A stretch of 64,000 nt of DNA from Flavobacteriaceae bacterium (lineage in GTDB: Bacteria > Bacteroidota > Bacteroidia > Flavobacteriales > Flavobacteriaceae). Numbering within the stretch: position 1 is the stretch's first letter; every line of letters begins with the position of its first letter. The DNA is taken from the NCBI GenBank assembly GCA_029238215.1, contig JAQWGN010000009.1, positions 31,135 through 95,134 on the forward strand, in the 5' to 3' direction. The notes under the pieces were generated by a model, which saw only the letters and a list, made by a program, of their open reading frames with translations, was not told the DNA's origin and did no database searches. Made by a program: the position numbers and the translations under genes. Below, in pieces: positions 37,377 to 45,865 of this stretch.

Positions 37377-38441
37377 ATGAAAAAGCACAACTTTAGTGCT
37401 GGACCGTGTATCCTCCCGCAAGAAGTGATGCAGAAAGCGTCACAAGCTGTTGTAGAACTTAACAATTCAGGGTTATCCCTAATAGAAATCTCTCACCGTA
37501 GCCCTGCTTTTATTGAAATCATGGACAAAGCGACTTCGCTAGCTCTAGAGCTTTTAGGACTTGAAGGTAAAGGATATAAAGCTATGTTTCTTCAAGGTGG
37601 CGCTAGCATGCAATTTATTGCTACTGCTTATAACCTCTTAGAGAATAAAGCGGGTTATTGCAACACAGGAACTTGGTCTTCTAAAGCAATTAAAGAAGCA
37701 AAATTAATAGGTGAAGCTATTGAACTATCTTCTTCCAAAGATGCTAATTTCAATTACATCCCTAAAGGATTTGATATCCCAACAGGTTTAGACTACCTGC
37801 ATATAACTACAAATAACACCATATTTGGTACACAGTATAAATCATTACCAGAAACAGCTGCTCCCCTAGTGGCAGACTCTTCCTCAGATATTTTTTCTAG
37901 GGAATTGGATTTTTCTAAGTTTGGATTGATTTATGCCGGAGCACAAAAAAACATGGGCCCAGCAGGAACGACACTAGTTGTGGTTCGCGAAGATGTTTTG
38001 GGTAAGGTATCCCATGCAATTCCTTCAATGTTAGATTATAGTATTCACGCTGATAAAGGAAGTATGTTTAATACACCTCCAGTATTCGCTGTTTACACGT
38101 CCATGCTCAACTTGGAATGGTTAAAAAATAAAGGTGGTATAGCTGCAATTGAAAAGGAAAATAATGCTAAAGCTGCCTTAATGTATGGAGAAGTTGACCG
38201 CAATCCACTGTTTGATGGTTTTGCTGCCGTCGAAGACAGAAGTACAATGAATGCTACTTTTACACTAAACACACCTGAACTTAAAGACACTTTTGAAGCC
38301 ATGGCAAAAGAAGCTGGACTTAATGGAATTAATGGGCACCGCTCTGTTGGTGGCTACCGTGCATCTATGTACAACGCATTACCGATTGCATCGGTACAAG
38401 CCTTAGTAGATGTCATGAAAACACTAGAACAAAACGCTTAA
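37377..38441 (+). CDS. serC: SerC, phosphoserine aminotransferase
   Basis: PLP enzyme of fold type I, converting 3-phosphohydroxypyruvate to phosphoserine; it also serves pyridoxal phosphate synthesis in some bacteria. Starts KKHNFSAGPCILP, the family N-terminus, so I use ATG 37377 (354 aa) rather than 37356. PLP lysine is in LIYAGAQKNMGPAG, and the C-terminus GHRSVGGYRASMYNALP is conserved. It precedes serA by 8 bp, giving two of the three serine-pathway steps together. Confidence 0.97.
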   Translation: MKKHNFSAGPCILPQEVMQKASQAVVELNNSGLSLIEISHRSPAFIEIMDKATSLALELLGLEGKGYKAMFLQGGASMQFIATAYNLLENKAGYCNTGTWSSKAIKEAKLIGEAIELSSSKDANFNYIPKGFDIPTGLDYLHITTNNTIFGTQYKSLPETAAPLVADSSSDIFSRELDFSKFGLIYAGAQKNMGPAGTTLVVVREDVLGKVSHAIPSMLDYSIHADKGSMFNTPPVFAVYTSMLNLEWLKNKGGIAAIEKENNAKAALMYGEVDRNPLFDGFAAVEDRSTMNATFTLNTPELKDTFEAMAKEAGLNGINGHRSVGGYRASMYNALPIASVQALVDVMKTLEQNA

Positions 38442-38449
38442 TACTATTT

Positions 38450-39400
38450 ATGAATATTCACGCAAACGACGGAGTTTCTCAAACTGGACAAGATGCATTA
38501 GCAGCTGCAGGTTTTACGATAACAACTACCAATGTAGCACAAGAACAACTTGTTGATTACATCAATGAAAACAACATCACAGGTCTTTTAGTCCGTAGTG
38601 CCACAACGGCTCGTAAGGAGCTTATTGATGCCTGCCCAGGATTAAAGCTCATAGGACGTGGCGGCGTTGGGATGGATAATATTGATGTTGACTATGCTCG
38701 TGAAAAAGGATTGCATGTGATCAATACACCTGCAGCGTCATCAGCATCGGTTGCAGAACTTGTATTTGCTCACCTATTTGGAGCCGTTCGTTTCTTATAC
38801 GATTCTAACCGAAACATGCCTTTAGATGGAGAAACTAAGTTTAAGTCCCTTAAAAAAGCGTATGCCGGAGGTATTGAACTTCGTGGAAAAACACTTGGAG
38901 TTATTGGTTTTGGCCGTATCGGTCAGGCTACAGCAAAAATAGCACTAGGTTTAGGAATGGATGTCGCTGCCTATGATCCTTTTATGGAAGAGGCAACAGT
39001 TGCTGTTGATTTTTTCGATGGACAGTCTGTTAATGTATCCGTTAAAATCAAATCTTTTGATGAAGTGCTAGCACAAGCTGATTTTGTAACACTGCATGTA
39101 CCTGCTCAAGACAAACCAACTATTGGAGCCGCTGAAATGGCAAAAATGAAAGAAGGTGCAGGACTTATTAATTTAGCTCGTGGTGGCGTGGTTGATGAAG
39201 AAGCACTTGTTGAAGCCTTGGATAATGATCATTTAGGGTTTGCTGCCCTAGACACCTTCGTTAATGAGCCGACCCCTGCGGTAAAACTGCTTATGCATTC
39301 AAAAATTTCACTTACTCCTCATATTGGTGCTGCTACCTTGGAAGCGCAAGACCGTATTGGTACAGAACTAGCACAACAGATTAAGGAGCTTTTGGGATAG
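38450..39400 (+). CDS. serA: D-3-phosphoglycerate dehydrogenase (short form)
   Basis: D-2-hydroxyacid dehydrogenase of 316 aa. NAD motif TLGVIGFGRIGQATA, catalytic Arg in LINLARGGVVDEEAL, Glu/His pair around VNEP and LTPHIGAAT. It lacks the C-terminal ACT or intervening domains, so serine feedback control through ACT is not expected. Position after serC supports phosphoglycerate as substrate rather than another hydroxy acid. Confidence 0.92.
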   Translation: MNIHANDGVSQTGQDALAAAGFTITTTNVAQEQLVDYINENNITGLLVRSATTARKELIDACPGLKLIGRGGVGMDNIDVDYAREKGLHVINTPAASSASVAELVFAHLFGAVRFLYDSNRNMPLDGETKFKSLKKAYAGGIELRGKTLGVIGFGRIGQATAKIALGLGMDVAAYDPFMEEATVAVDFFDGQSVNVSVKIKSFDEVLAQADFVTLHVPAQDKPTIGAAEMAKMKEGAGLINLARGGVVDEEALVEALDNDHLGFAALDTFVNEPTPAVKLLMHSKISLTPHIGAATLEAQDRIGTELAQQIKELLG

Positions 39401-39718
39401 ATGCAAAAGCTAAAAAAACGCTGGGGAATCCATACTAACACACAGTTGGTTATCATATTTGTGGTTTTTGCTGTTACCGGCTCATCTGCAGCTAAACTTG
39501 CTACACCTTTAACTGAATTTTTTGGAATTACTAAAGATTCTTCTTCTGCTTTTGTTTATTGGTTTGCTCGTATTTTTTTAATATTCCCCATTTATCAGGT
39601 GTTGCTTGTTTTTTTTGGATTTATATTTGGTCAGTTCAGTTTTTTTTGGAACTTTGAAAAGAAGATGCTCAGTCGCATGGGATTAGGTTTTTTGTTCAAA
39701 TCAAAAAATGAAAGCTAA
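39401..39718 (+). CDS. Small membrane protein (DUF6787-like)
   Basis: 105 aa beginning immediately after the serA stop (TAGATG). Begins KKRWGIHTNTQLVIIFVVFAVTGSSAAKLA and ends FGFIFGQFSFFWNFEKKMLSRMG; this pattern is widespread in Flavobacteriia and I recall it as DUF6787. Two transmembrane segments (about 15-33 and 58-76) flank a short loop. Database labels as lipoprotein transferases would be wrong: catalytic residues are absent. Function unknown. Confidence 0.82.
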   Translation: MQKLKKRWGIHTNTQLVIIFVVFAVTGSSAAKLATPLTEFFGITKDSSSAFVYWFARIFLIFPIYQVLLVFFGFIFGQFSFFWNFEKKMLSRMGLGFLFKSKNES

Positions 39719-40016
39719 ATTTTTCTTATTCAGGTTGTTGTTTGTAGGGTTAATCTTTTACCCTACGCTCTCTCAGCATGTTCATATTTTTGAACATCAT
39801 GACCATCCTGTTTGCGAAGACAACAGCCTACACTTTCACGAGGGTGATTCATCTTGTGAACTGTTGGATTATGTAACCAATACGCATGCTGTGTTAACAG
39901 CATATTTCGTCAAATCTACTCCCACATGGATTGAGCTGCAAAAAAGTCAGCATCATGCTACACTTTACAACAAGGTTCTTCTTGTTAAGAAGTTGAGAGG
40001 TCCACCTGTGGTATAA
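39708..40016 (+). CDS. His-rich small secreted protein of the metal-uptake group
   Basis: 102 aa, overlapping the previous gene by 11 bp. A signal peptide (about 1-22) is followed by a His/Asp-dense stretch, SQHVHIFEHHDHPVCEDNSLHFHEGDSSC, that holds seven His and two Cys within about 30 residues. The rest is an amphipathic region ending LRGPPVV. Such small His-rich exported proteins often precede TonB-dependent receptors for zinc or copper. Metal binding is inferred from composition and from the downstream genes. Confidence 0.72.
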   Translation: MKAKFFLFRLLFVGLIFYPTLSQHVHIFEHHDHPVCEDNSLHFHEGDSSCELLDYVTNTHAVLTAYFVKSTPTWIELQKSQHHATLYNKVLLVKKLRGPPVV

Positions 40017-40040
40017 TTTTTTATTGTTTCATTTTTCTTT

Positions 40041-40062
40041 TGTTTATCCAACAGGATAAACA
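40041..40062. promoter_or_regulatory. 22-bp inverted repeat between the His-rich gene and the lipoprotein gene
   Basis: TGTTTATCC, centre AACA, GGATAAACA: perfect 9-bp arms. It is not followed by a T run on either strand, so a plain terminator is unlikely. It could be an operator for a metal regulator or an RNA hairpin that protects one mRNA segment. Confidence 0.55.
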
Positions 40063-40094
40063 TTCCTATTAACAACATTTAAAAAAATTATATC

Positions 40095-40676
40095 ATGTTT
40101 AAAAATATCCAAATAAAATCTTTATTACTTGCTGCTGTTGTTTTTCTATCTTCTTGTGAAAAAGAAGATCCAGCGCATATCCATGAAGGTGAAGTAATCA
40201 CCACTTTAGAAGTTACTGTAACTAATCAAGCAGATGATTCACAAGTTATTTATGAGTTTGAAGCTGAGCACGATGATCATGATAATCAAGGGAATGACCA
40301 CGGTGAGCATGAAGCTATTGAACTCGACAGCAATTCTACCTATACATTTGAAGTGCGCTTTTTAAATGAGTCAGACCCTGATAACATAGAAGATATTACT
40401 GTAGAAGTGATAGAAGAAGCCGATGAGCATCAAGTATTTTTTGAGCTTGAAGGTAGCAGTATAACGATTAACGCTGCTTCTGATGACCACAAAGATAGTA
40501 GTAACAACCCCCTTCATATTAAAACGGTTTGGGAAACTACTACGGCTGGAGAAGTTGATGTTATCGCATACTTAATTCACGAGCCCACTTCAAAAACAGG
40601 GAACTCTCGTAATGACTTTGGCGGATCTGTAGATGCAGAAATAGAATTTGAAGCTCATGTAGAGGACACACCCTAG
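40095..40676 (+). CDS. His/Asp-rich lipoprotein of the metal-uptake group
   Basis: 193 aa with lipobox VFLSSC (C21). The mature part begins KEDPAHIHEGEVI, forms beta-rich segments, and contains an acidic, His-rich insertion EAEHDDHDNQGNDHGEHEAIEL and a later ASDDHKDSSNNPLHIKT. I recall similar proteins upstream of TonB-dependent receptors being labelled type 1 periplasmic binding fold, though no binding-protein fold is evident from the motifs. The likely job is binding a divalent metal at the outer surface or in the periplasm and handing it to the receptor. Confidence 0.75.
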   Translation: MFKNIQIKSLLLAAVVFLSSCEKEDPAHIHEGEVITTLEVTVTNQADDSQVIYEFEAEHDDHDNQGNDHGEHEAIELDSNSTYTFEVRFLNESDPDNIEDITVEVIEEADEHQVFFELEGSSITINAASDDHKDSSNNPLHIKTVWETTTAGEVDVIAYLIHEPTSKTGNSRNDFGGSVDAEIEFEAHVEDTP

Positions 40677-40694
40677 ATCGTGATTCTTTATTCA

Positions 40695-43133
40695 ATGCTT
40701 TTAAAATACAGCAATTTTAGTTGCTGCAATGTATTCAAAACAGTAGTCGGTATATTTTTACTGACTACTAGTTTTGGGTATTCCCAAAACTGTAATTTAT
40801 CTATTACAGGAAAAGTAATAAGTTTTCATGACAAAAAACCCTTAGAAACAGCAGTTGTTCAAATAGTTGGCGAAACTAAAAATGCTGTTACTTCAGTCGA
40901 TGGTGTCTTTGTATTTGAAAACCTATGCCCTAAAAAACTTACGATCAAAATCTCGCACATCAATTGTGAGGATTTTGTAACTAAAATCGATTTGACAGCA
41001 TCCGTTACGTTAGAGTTGTTTATGGATCACCATATTGAAACACTCGAGGAAGTTGTAATATCAAAAGAGAGAACAGATAAACTTTCATCAACAACCAAAG
41101 TTTATTCGCTGACTGAATCTGAAAAAGAACGGTACAACACAAAAGGATTAGCAGGTGCGCTAGAGCAAATTAGTGGCGTGAATACACTCTCAACAGGAAA
41201 CAGCATTGCCAAACCTGTTATACATGGAATGTTTGGAAGCCGAGTGGGTATTGTTTACAATAATTTGATGCTTGAAAATCAGCAATGGGGACAAGATCAC
41301 GCACCAAACATTGATATCAATGCATTTGAAGACATTCGTGTAATTAAGGGAGCATCTGCACTAAAATATGCCGGTTCTATCGCTGGTGGTATAGTTGTAC
41401 TTGAGTCTAGTTTACCAATACCTATAGATTCTTTGTATGGAAAAACAATACTGAATGGAATGACCAATGGAAAAGGAATGGGAATTGTTAGTTCATGGGT
41501 GAAATCTTATGAAAACGGCACCTATATCAAGGCGCAAGGTACTCTTAGAAAAAATGGAGATTTCTCAGCACCCAATTACATGCTTACCAATACAGGAAGC
41601 CATGAGAAAAACATTGCCCTTTCTGTTGGAAAAAATGGATTTCACAGCATGTGGAATGTATATTTTAGTTATTTCAATACTGAAATTGCCATACTCAAAA
41701 GCGCTCATATTGGAAGTATTCGTGATTTATTAGGAGCTATTGAGGCGGATAGCCCCAGTGTAATTGAACCATTTGCTTATGGTATAGAATCGCCAAAACA
41801 AGCAAATACGCATCATACAACGAGTTTATCCTATTCAAAATTTTTGAGTTCAAATCAAAAGCTAAACATCAAATACAGCTGGCAGAAAAATAATCGCGAA
41901 GAATACGACCTTAGAAGAGGAGATCTTAAATATACCCCTGCAATCGATTTACGTCTAAACACACATGATATAACTACTAATTATGAATGGTCAAGAAATA
42001 AGGGTTCTTACGATGGGGGCTTATTTTTTCAAGTACAAGACAATTACTCGAACCCCGATACGGAAGTGAGGCGATTAATTCCTGATTATTTAAAAGTAAA
42101 ATGGGGTGGCTATGCTACCGCTTCCTTTAACCTCTCAGACAAAGTCAACTATGCCATTGGAATGCGTTACGAGCATCAAAGCAATGACGTTAGAAAATGG
42201 TATCGAAACAATCGATGGGAATCAAAAAACTATGAAGAATTGCTGGGTTCTTATGTCATCAACGAAGTTGTAGGACAGCGATTGGTTTCAAGAGATCTTA
42301 TCTTTAATACAGTATCCTTTTCAACTGGTGTTCGCTATATGCCTTCATCCAGATACAGAATAGCCTTGAATTTTAATTACGCTGAACGTGCTCCAGATAT
42401 TGCAGAAATGTTTAGTGACGGATTGCATCATTCATTAGCAACTATTGAATATGGAAATCCTTTTTTAACAAAAGAAAAAACGCACAAACTGGTTTTAGAT
42501 GTTGAAAAAAGAGAAGGCCTATTTACGTTTATAGCAAGTCCTTTTATAACATTTGGAGAGCACTACATTATCATTGAACCAACCGGAGTTGAACAAACTA
42601 TTAGAGGGGCATTTCCTGTTTGGGAGTATTCAGCTGTCAATGCCCTATTAGCAGGAATTGATGTGGATTTAACTTATGAAATTAACTCAGAATTAGAATT
42701 TAGACAAAGTACGTCTTGGGTGCATGGCACAAACAAAAACACCGAAAAGCCACTCATTATTCCCCCAGTAACAACTACGAATCAAATTAGGTATTCACCA
42801 CAAAAATGGAACGCTTTTTCAATAGCGCTACATAGTAAAATTACTTTTACACAACATCGATTTCCTTTGAATAATCCAGATGATGTTCCTGTAATTGAGA
42901 ATGGACAGAAGCTCTACAAAGAAGTTGATATAAGTACACCTCCAAATGGGTATCACAATCTTGGGCTTGATTTGAATTGGGGTCCATACAAAATCAAGGA
43001 AAGTGCTATTAATATTGGACTTTCATTTGACAACCTTTTTAACGTAGGCTATAGAGACTACATGAATAGACTACGGTTTTACGCTGATGAAGCAGGAAGA
43101 AATGTGATGTTTCAAATCAAAATATCACATTGA
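40695..43133 (+). CDS. TonB-dependent receptor, probable metal (zinc/copper type) receptor
   Basis: Outer-membrane beta-barrel of about 812 aa. Signal peptide, then a carboxypeptidase-regulatory-like beta-sandwich (about 35-115, GKVISFHDKKPLETAVVQIVG), plug domain (GLAGALEQISGVNTLSTGNSIAKPVIHGMFGSRVGIVYNN) and barrel. The plug form with PVIHGMFGSRV resembles ZnuD-like receptors. I chose ATG 40695 over the GTG at 40680. No SusD partner, so glycan uptake is unlikely. Preceded by two His-rich exported proteins, which is the main reason to call a metal substrate. Confidence 0.88.
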   Translation: MLLKYSNFSCCNVFKTVVGIFLLTTSFGYSQNCNLSITGKVISFHDKKPLETAVVQIVGETKNAVTSVDGVFVFENLCPKKLTIKISHINCEDFVTKIDLTASVTLELFMDHHIETLEEVVISKERTDKLSSTTKVYSLTESEKERYNTKGLAGALEQISGVNTLSTGNSIAKPVIHGMFGSRVGIVYNNLMLENQQWGQDHAPNIDINAFEDIRVIKGASALKYAGSIAGGIVVLESSLPIPIDSLYGKTILNGMTNGKGMGIVSSWVKSYENGTYIKAQGTLRKNGDFSAPNYMLTNTGSHEKNIALSVGKNGFHSMWNVYFSYFNTEIAILKSAHIGSIRDLLGAIEADSPSVIEPFAYGIESPKQANTHHTTSLSYSKFLSSNQKLNIKYSWQKNNREEYDLRRGDLKYTPAIDLRLNTHDITTNYEWSRNKGSYDGGLFFQVQDNYSNPDTEVRRLIPDYLKVKWGGYATASFNLSDKVNYAIGMRYEHQSNDVRKWYRNNRWESKNYEELLGSYVINEVVGQRLVSRDLIFNTVSFSTGVRYMPSSRYRIALNFNYAERAPDIAEMFSDGLHHSLATIEYGNPFLTKEKTHKLVLDVEKREGLFTFIASPFITFGEHYIIIEPTGVEQTIRGAFPVWEYSAVNALLAGIDVDLTYEINSELEFRQSTSWVHGTNKNTEKPLIIPPVTTTNQIRYSPQKWNAFSIALHSKITFTQHRFPLNNPDDVPVIENGQKLYKEVDISTPPNGYHNLGLDLNWGPYKIKESAINIGLSFDNLFNVGYRDYMNRLRFYADEAGRNVMFQIKISH

Positions 43134-43156
43134 TTTCTGATTAAACCATCAGATTA

Positions 43157-43753
43157 TCAAGACAGTTTTCCTTGTATGAGTTTTAAAAATTCGTTTCGGG
43201 TTTCCATGGCCTCAAAAGCACCGCGAAATCCAGAAGTCGTAGTAAGCGAATTTTGTTTTTGCACACCCCGCATCATCATGCACATATGAGCAGCTTCAAT
43301 CACAATGGCTACCCCTTTTGGTTTTAGGGTTTCATCAATACAATTCATTATTTGTTCTGTAAGTCGTTCTTGAACCTGTAAACGACGTGCAAAAACATCG
43401 ACAACACGTGGTATTTTGCTTAAACCAACAATATGACCATTTGGGATATAAGCGATATGCGCTTTACCAAAAAATGGTAACATATGGTGTTCACAAAGCG
43501 AATACACTTCAATGTCCTTAACCAATACCATTTCATTGTAGGTTTCAGCGAACTTTGCACCCTCTAAAATTGCAGCAGGATCCATTTCATACCCTTGCGT
43601 TAAAAACTGCATAGCCTTGGCTGCACGTTTTGGTGTTTCAATCAAACCTTCTCTGTAAGGATTTTCACCAAGGTCAGTGAGTACTTCTAAATAATGCTTT
43701 TGCATCGATGTTGTAATATCAACATCATACACATGTTTTGTCTCAAATGACAT
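43157..43753 (-). CDS. folE: GTP cyclohydrolase I
   Basis: First step of folate/pterin synthesis, GTP to dihydroneopterin triphosphate. Zinc ligands in [12 protein letters not shown] and [11 protein letters not shown]; the substrate-binding [23 protein letters not shown] block is also conserved. 198 aa. It lies one base after the msrA stop on the minus strand, so the two are very likely co-transcribed. Convergent with the TonB receptor gene. Confidence 0.98.
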   Translation of the reverse strand: MSFETKHVYDVDITTSMQKHYLEVLTDLGENPYREGLIETPKRAAKAMQFLTQGYEMDPAAILEGAKFAETYNEMVLVKDIEVYSLCEHHMLPFFGKAHIAYIPNGHIVGLSKIPRVVDVFARRLQVQERLTEQIMNCIDETLKPKGVAIVIEAAHMCMMMRGVQKQNSLTTTSGFRGAFEAMETRNEFLKLIQGKLS

Positions 43754-43754
43754 A

Positions 43755-44282
43755 CTATTTTAATTTAGATGAATATTTTTCAACCAATTTTTGAACTTTG
43801 GGAGTAATCACTGCAGTACAATAAGGTTGATTTTTATTTAGATTATAATAATCATGATGATCTACTTCTGCTGGATAAAAAACGTCAAAAGCATTTAGCT
43901 CAGTAACAATTGGGTTTTTGAACACCAATGCATTTGTAACTTTTTGAATAAACTGTGATGCTGCAATCTTTTGTTCTTCATTGTGATAAAAAATTGCTGA
44001 TCGGTATTGTGTTCCAACATCATTTCCTTGGCGATTTAAGGTTGTTGGATCATGTGTGTCAAAAAAAACAGCCAATAATGTTTCAAAACTTATTATATCA
44101 GGCTCAAAATCAATTTGAACACATTCAGCATGACCAGTACGACCTGTACAAACTTCTCTGTAAGGTGGATTTTTTATAAAACCCCCGGTATATCCTGGAA
44201 CTGTTCTTGAAACACCATCAAGACGTGAAAAAAGGGTTTCCGTACACCAAAAACACCCACCGGCAAAGGTTGCTTGCTCCAT
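43755..44282 (-). CDS. msrA: Peptide-methionine (S)-S-oxide reductase
   Basis: Reduces methionine S-sulfoxide in proteins. The catalytic Cys is C10 in FAGGCFWC, directly at the N-terminus, followed by [12 protein letters not shown] and EVDHHDYY. A Cys near the C-terminus (NQPYC) may be the resolving residue. I placed the start at ATG 44282 (MEQATFAGG, 175 aa), since the track start at 44390 adds 36 non-family residues and precedes the -7 box. No msrB neighbour. Confidence 0.95.
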   Translation of the reverse strand: MEQATFAGGCFWCTETLFSRLDGVSRTVPGYTGGFIKNPPYREVCTGRTGHAECVQIDFEPDIISFETLLAVFFDTHDPTTLNRQGNDVGTQYRSAIFYHNEEQKIAASQFIQKVTNALVFKNPIVTELNAFDVFYPAEVDHHDYYNLNKNQPYCTAVITPKVQKLVEKYSSKLK

Positions 44283-44298
44283 ATTTATTAATAAATAT
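44281..44298. promoter_or_regulatory. 18-bp palindrome at the msrA start
   Basis: ATATTTATTAATAAATAT is perfectly palindromic and begins at the start codon. It lies where the transcript begins (downstream of the -7 box), so it would either bind a repressor or fold at the mRNA 5' end. Confidence 0.4.
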
Positions 44299-44303
44299 TT
44301 ATA

Positions 44304-44311
44304 CAAATTTA
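44304..44311 (-). promoter_or_regulatory. -7 element of msrA-folE
   Basis: Minus strand TAAATTTG, an exact TAnnTTTG match, within a perfect tandem repeat of the 10-mer ATACAAATTT (plus-strand 44301-44310 and 44311-44320). Spacing to the ATG is 21 bases. Confidence 0.45.
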
Positions 44312-44391
44312 TACAAATTTGTTTGCTATCCTTTATAAAAAGAAGATTGTTTATTGATATAAAAAAATGAAAATGGTTACTTTGCAACAAT

Positions 44392-45051
44392 ATGATACAG
44401 GCAAGAGCATTATCAAAAGCTTATGGCAATACAGAAGTATTAAAAGCCATTGATTTCTCACTTAAACCTGCAGAAATTGTTTCTATTGTAGGACCTTCTG
44501 GAGCAGGAAAAACTACCCTTTTACACATATTGGGAACCTTAGAACACGCTGATAAACATGCAAAATCAACGCTTAGTATTGATGGAATTAGAATAGATTC
44601 ACTTTCAGATAAGGCATTGTCATCTTTTAGAAATAATACCTTGGGTTTTGTTTTTCAAAACCACCAACTTCTTCCAGAGTTTACCGCTCTCGAGAACATT
44701 TGTTTACCTGCCTATATTAAAGGAACTTCGAAGAAAAAGGCTGAAGAGAAAGCCTTAGAATTATTAGCCTACTTTGGACTTGAAAATAGAGCGCAGCATA
44801 AACCATCCATGCTATCTGGTGGTGAACAACAGCGAGTAGCTGTAGCACGTGCGCTAATCAATAATCCAAAATTACTTCTTGCCGATGAGCCTAGTGGGAA
44901 TTTAGACTCGGCATCAGCAAAGCAATTGCATGATTTATTTTTTCAACTTAGAGACCGTTTTTCACTTAGCATAATATTAGTAACTCATAACACAACACTT
45001 GCCGCTAGAGCTGATCGTATGCTAACATTAGTAGATGGAGAATGGGGTTAA
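44392..45051 (+). CDS. ABC transporter ATP-binding protein (LolD/MacB type)
   Basis: 219 aa. Walker [14 protein letters not shown]-loop [18 protein letters not shown], signature [15 protein letters not shown], Walker [13 protein letters not shown], and switch His in LVTHN. The sequence type is that of LolD, which powers lipoprotein release from the inner membrane. No cognate permease (LolCE-like) is adjacent, so its partner must be encoded elsewhere. Seven bases separate a 7/8 -7 match (TTACTTTG) from its ATG. Confidence 0.92.
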   Translation: MIQARALSKAYGNTEVLKAIDFSLKPAEIVSIVGPSGAGKTTLLHILGTLEHADKHAKSTLSIDGIRIDSLSDKALSSFRNNTLGFVFQNHQLLPEFTALENICLPAYIKGTSKKKAEEKALELLAYFGLENRAQHKPSMLSGGEQQRVAVARALINNPKLLLADEPSGNLDSASAKQLHDLFFQLRDRFSLSIILVTHNTTLAARADRMLTLVDGEWG

Positions 45052-45812
45052 ATCAAGAAGAATTAAAATCGTTTTTAAACGAAAAGGCATTACAGTATAA
45101 CACAAAATCGTTTATTGCTGAAGACCCTATTCAAGTGCCACATTTTTTTTCTAAAAAAGAAGATATTGAAATTGCTGGTTTTTTTGCTGCAACAATTGCT
45201 TGGGGGAACCGTAAAAGCATATTAACCAATGCCAAAAAGCTGATGGCGTGTATGGATAATGCACCGCATGATTTTATTTTAAATCACAAAATAACAGATT
45301 TAACTGTGTTTGATGATTTTGTTCATCGCACTTTTAATGCAATTGATACTCGTTATTTTGCGCAACGATTACAGCAGCTATACCAACAACATGATAGCCT
45401 AGAAGTGTTGTTTACTCCTACTCCATCTGCGAACGCCATGCATGATACCCTTACAAGGTTTCACAATACTTTTTTTGAAACAGCGCATCCCAAAAGAACA
45501 ACAAAACATATTGCTAATCCTGCTAAAAAATCAGCAGCTAAAAGAATGCATATGTTTTTGCGCTGGATGGTGCGATCGGATGCCGCTGGCGTTGATTTAG
45601 GGATTTGGAAGTCTATTCCTATGAAGCTACTTTCCTGCCCGCTTGATGTGCATTCTGGCCATGTTGCACGTTCCTTGGGGCTTTTAAAACGTAAACAAAA
45701 TGACCTGTTAGCCGTTCAAGAGTTAGATAAACAACTCCGTATTTTAGACCCCGTTGACCCTGTTAAATATGATTTTGCTCTCTTTGGATTAGGCGTATTT
45801 GAAAGCTTTTAG
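45042..45812 (+). CDS. TIGR02757 (DUF2400) family protein
   Basis: 256 aa with the family pattern: EDPIQVPHFFSKKEDIEIAGFFAATIAWGNRKSI near the N-terminus, KRMHMFLRWMVRSDAAGVDLGIWK in the middle, and CPLDVHSGHVARSLGLL. Overall all-helical. Function is not established; the helix-rich, HhH-like end recalls DNA glycosylase folds, but no catalytic residues can be named. Overlaps the preceding ABC gene by 10 bp, so it is likely in the same transcript, as seen in other Flavobacteriia. Confidence 0.92.
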   Translation: MGLNQEELKSFLNEKALQYNTKSFIAEDPIQVPHFFSKKEDIEIAGFFAATIAWGNRKSILTNAKKLMACMDNAPHDFILNHKITDLTVFDDFVHRTFNAIDTRYFAQRLQQLYQQHDSLEVLFTPTPSANAMHDTLTRFHNTFFETAHPKRTTKHIANPAKKSAAKRMHMFLRWMVRSDAAGVDLGIWKSIPMKLLSCPLDVHSGHVARSLGLLKRKQNDLLAVQELDKQLRILDPVDPVKYDFALFGLGVFESF

Positions 45813-45831
45813 TTGGTGTTGTGGGTTTTTC

Positions 45832-45839
45832 TATCTTTG
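45832..45839 (+). promoter_or_regulatory. -7 element of the dihydroorotase-like gene
   Basis: TATCTTTG matches TAnnTTTG exactly, 26 bases before the ATG at 45866. Confidence 0.55.
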
Positions 45840-45865
45840 CAATGTCACTATAGCGCGTGCTACCT

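Noticed and set aside
43134-43156. Inverted repeat TCTGAT/ATCAGA between the TonB receptor gene and folE as a terminator
   Set aside because: The stem is only 6 bp and AT-rich, and neither strand has a good T run after it.
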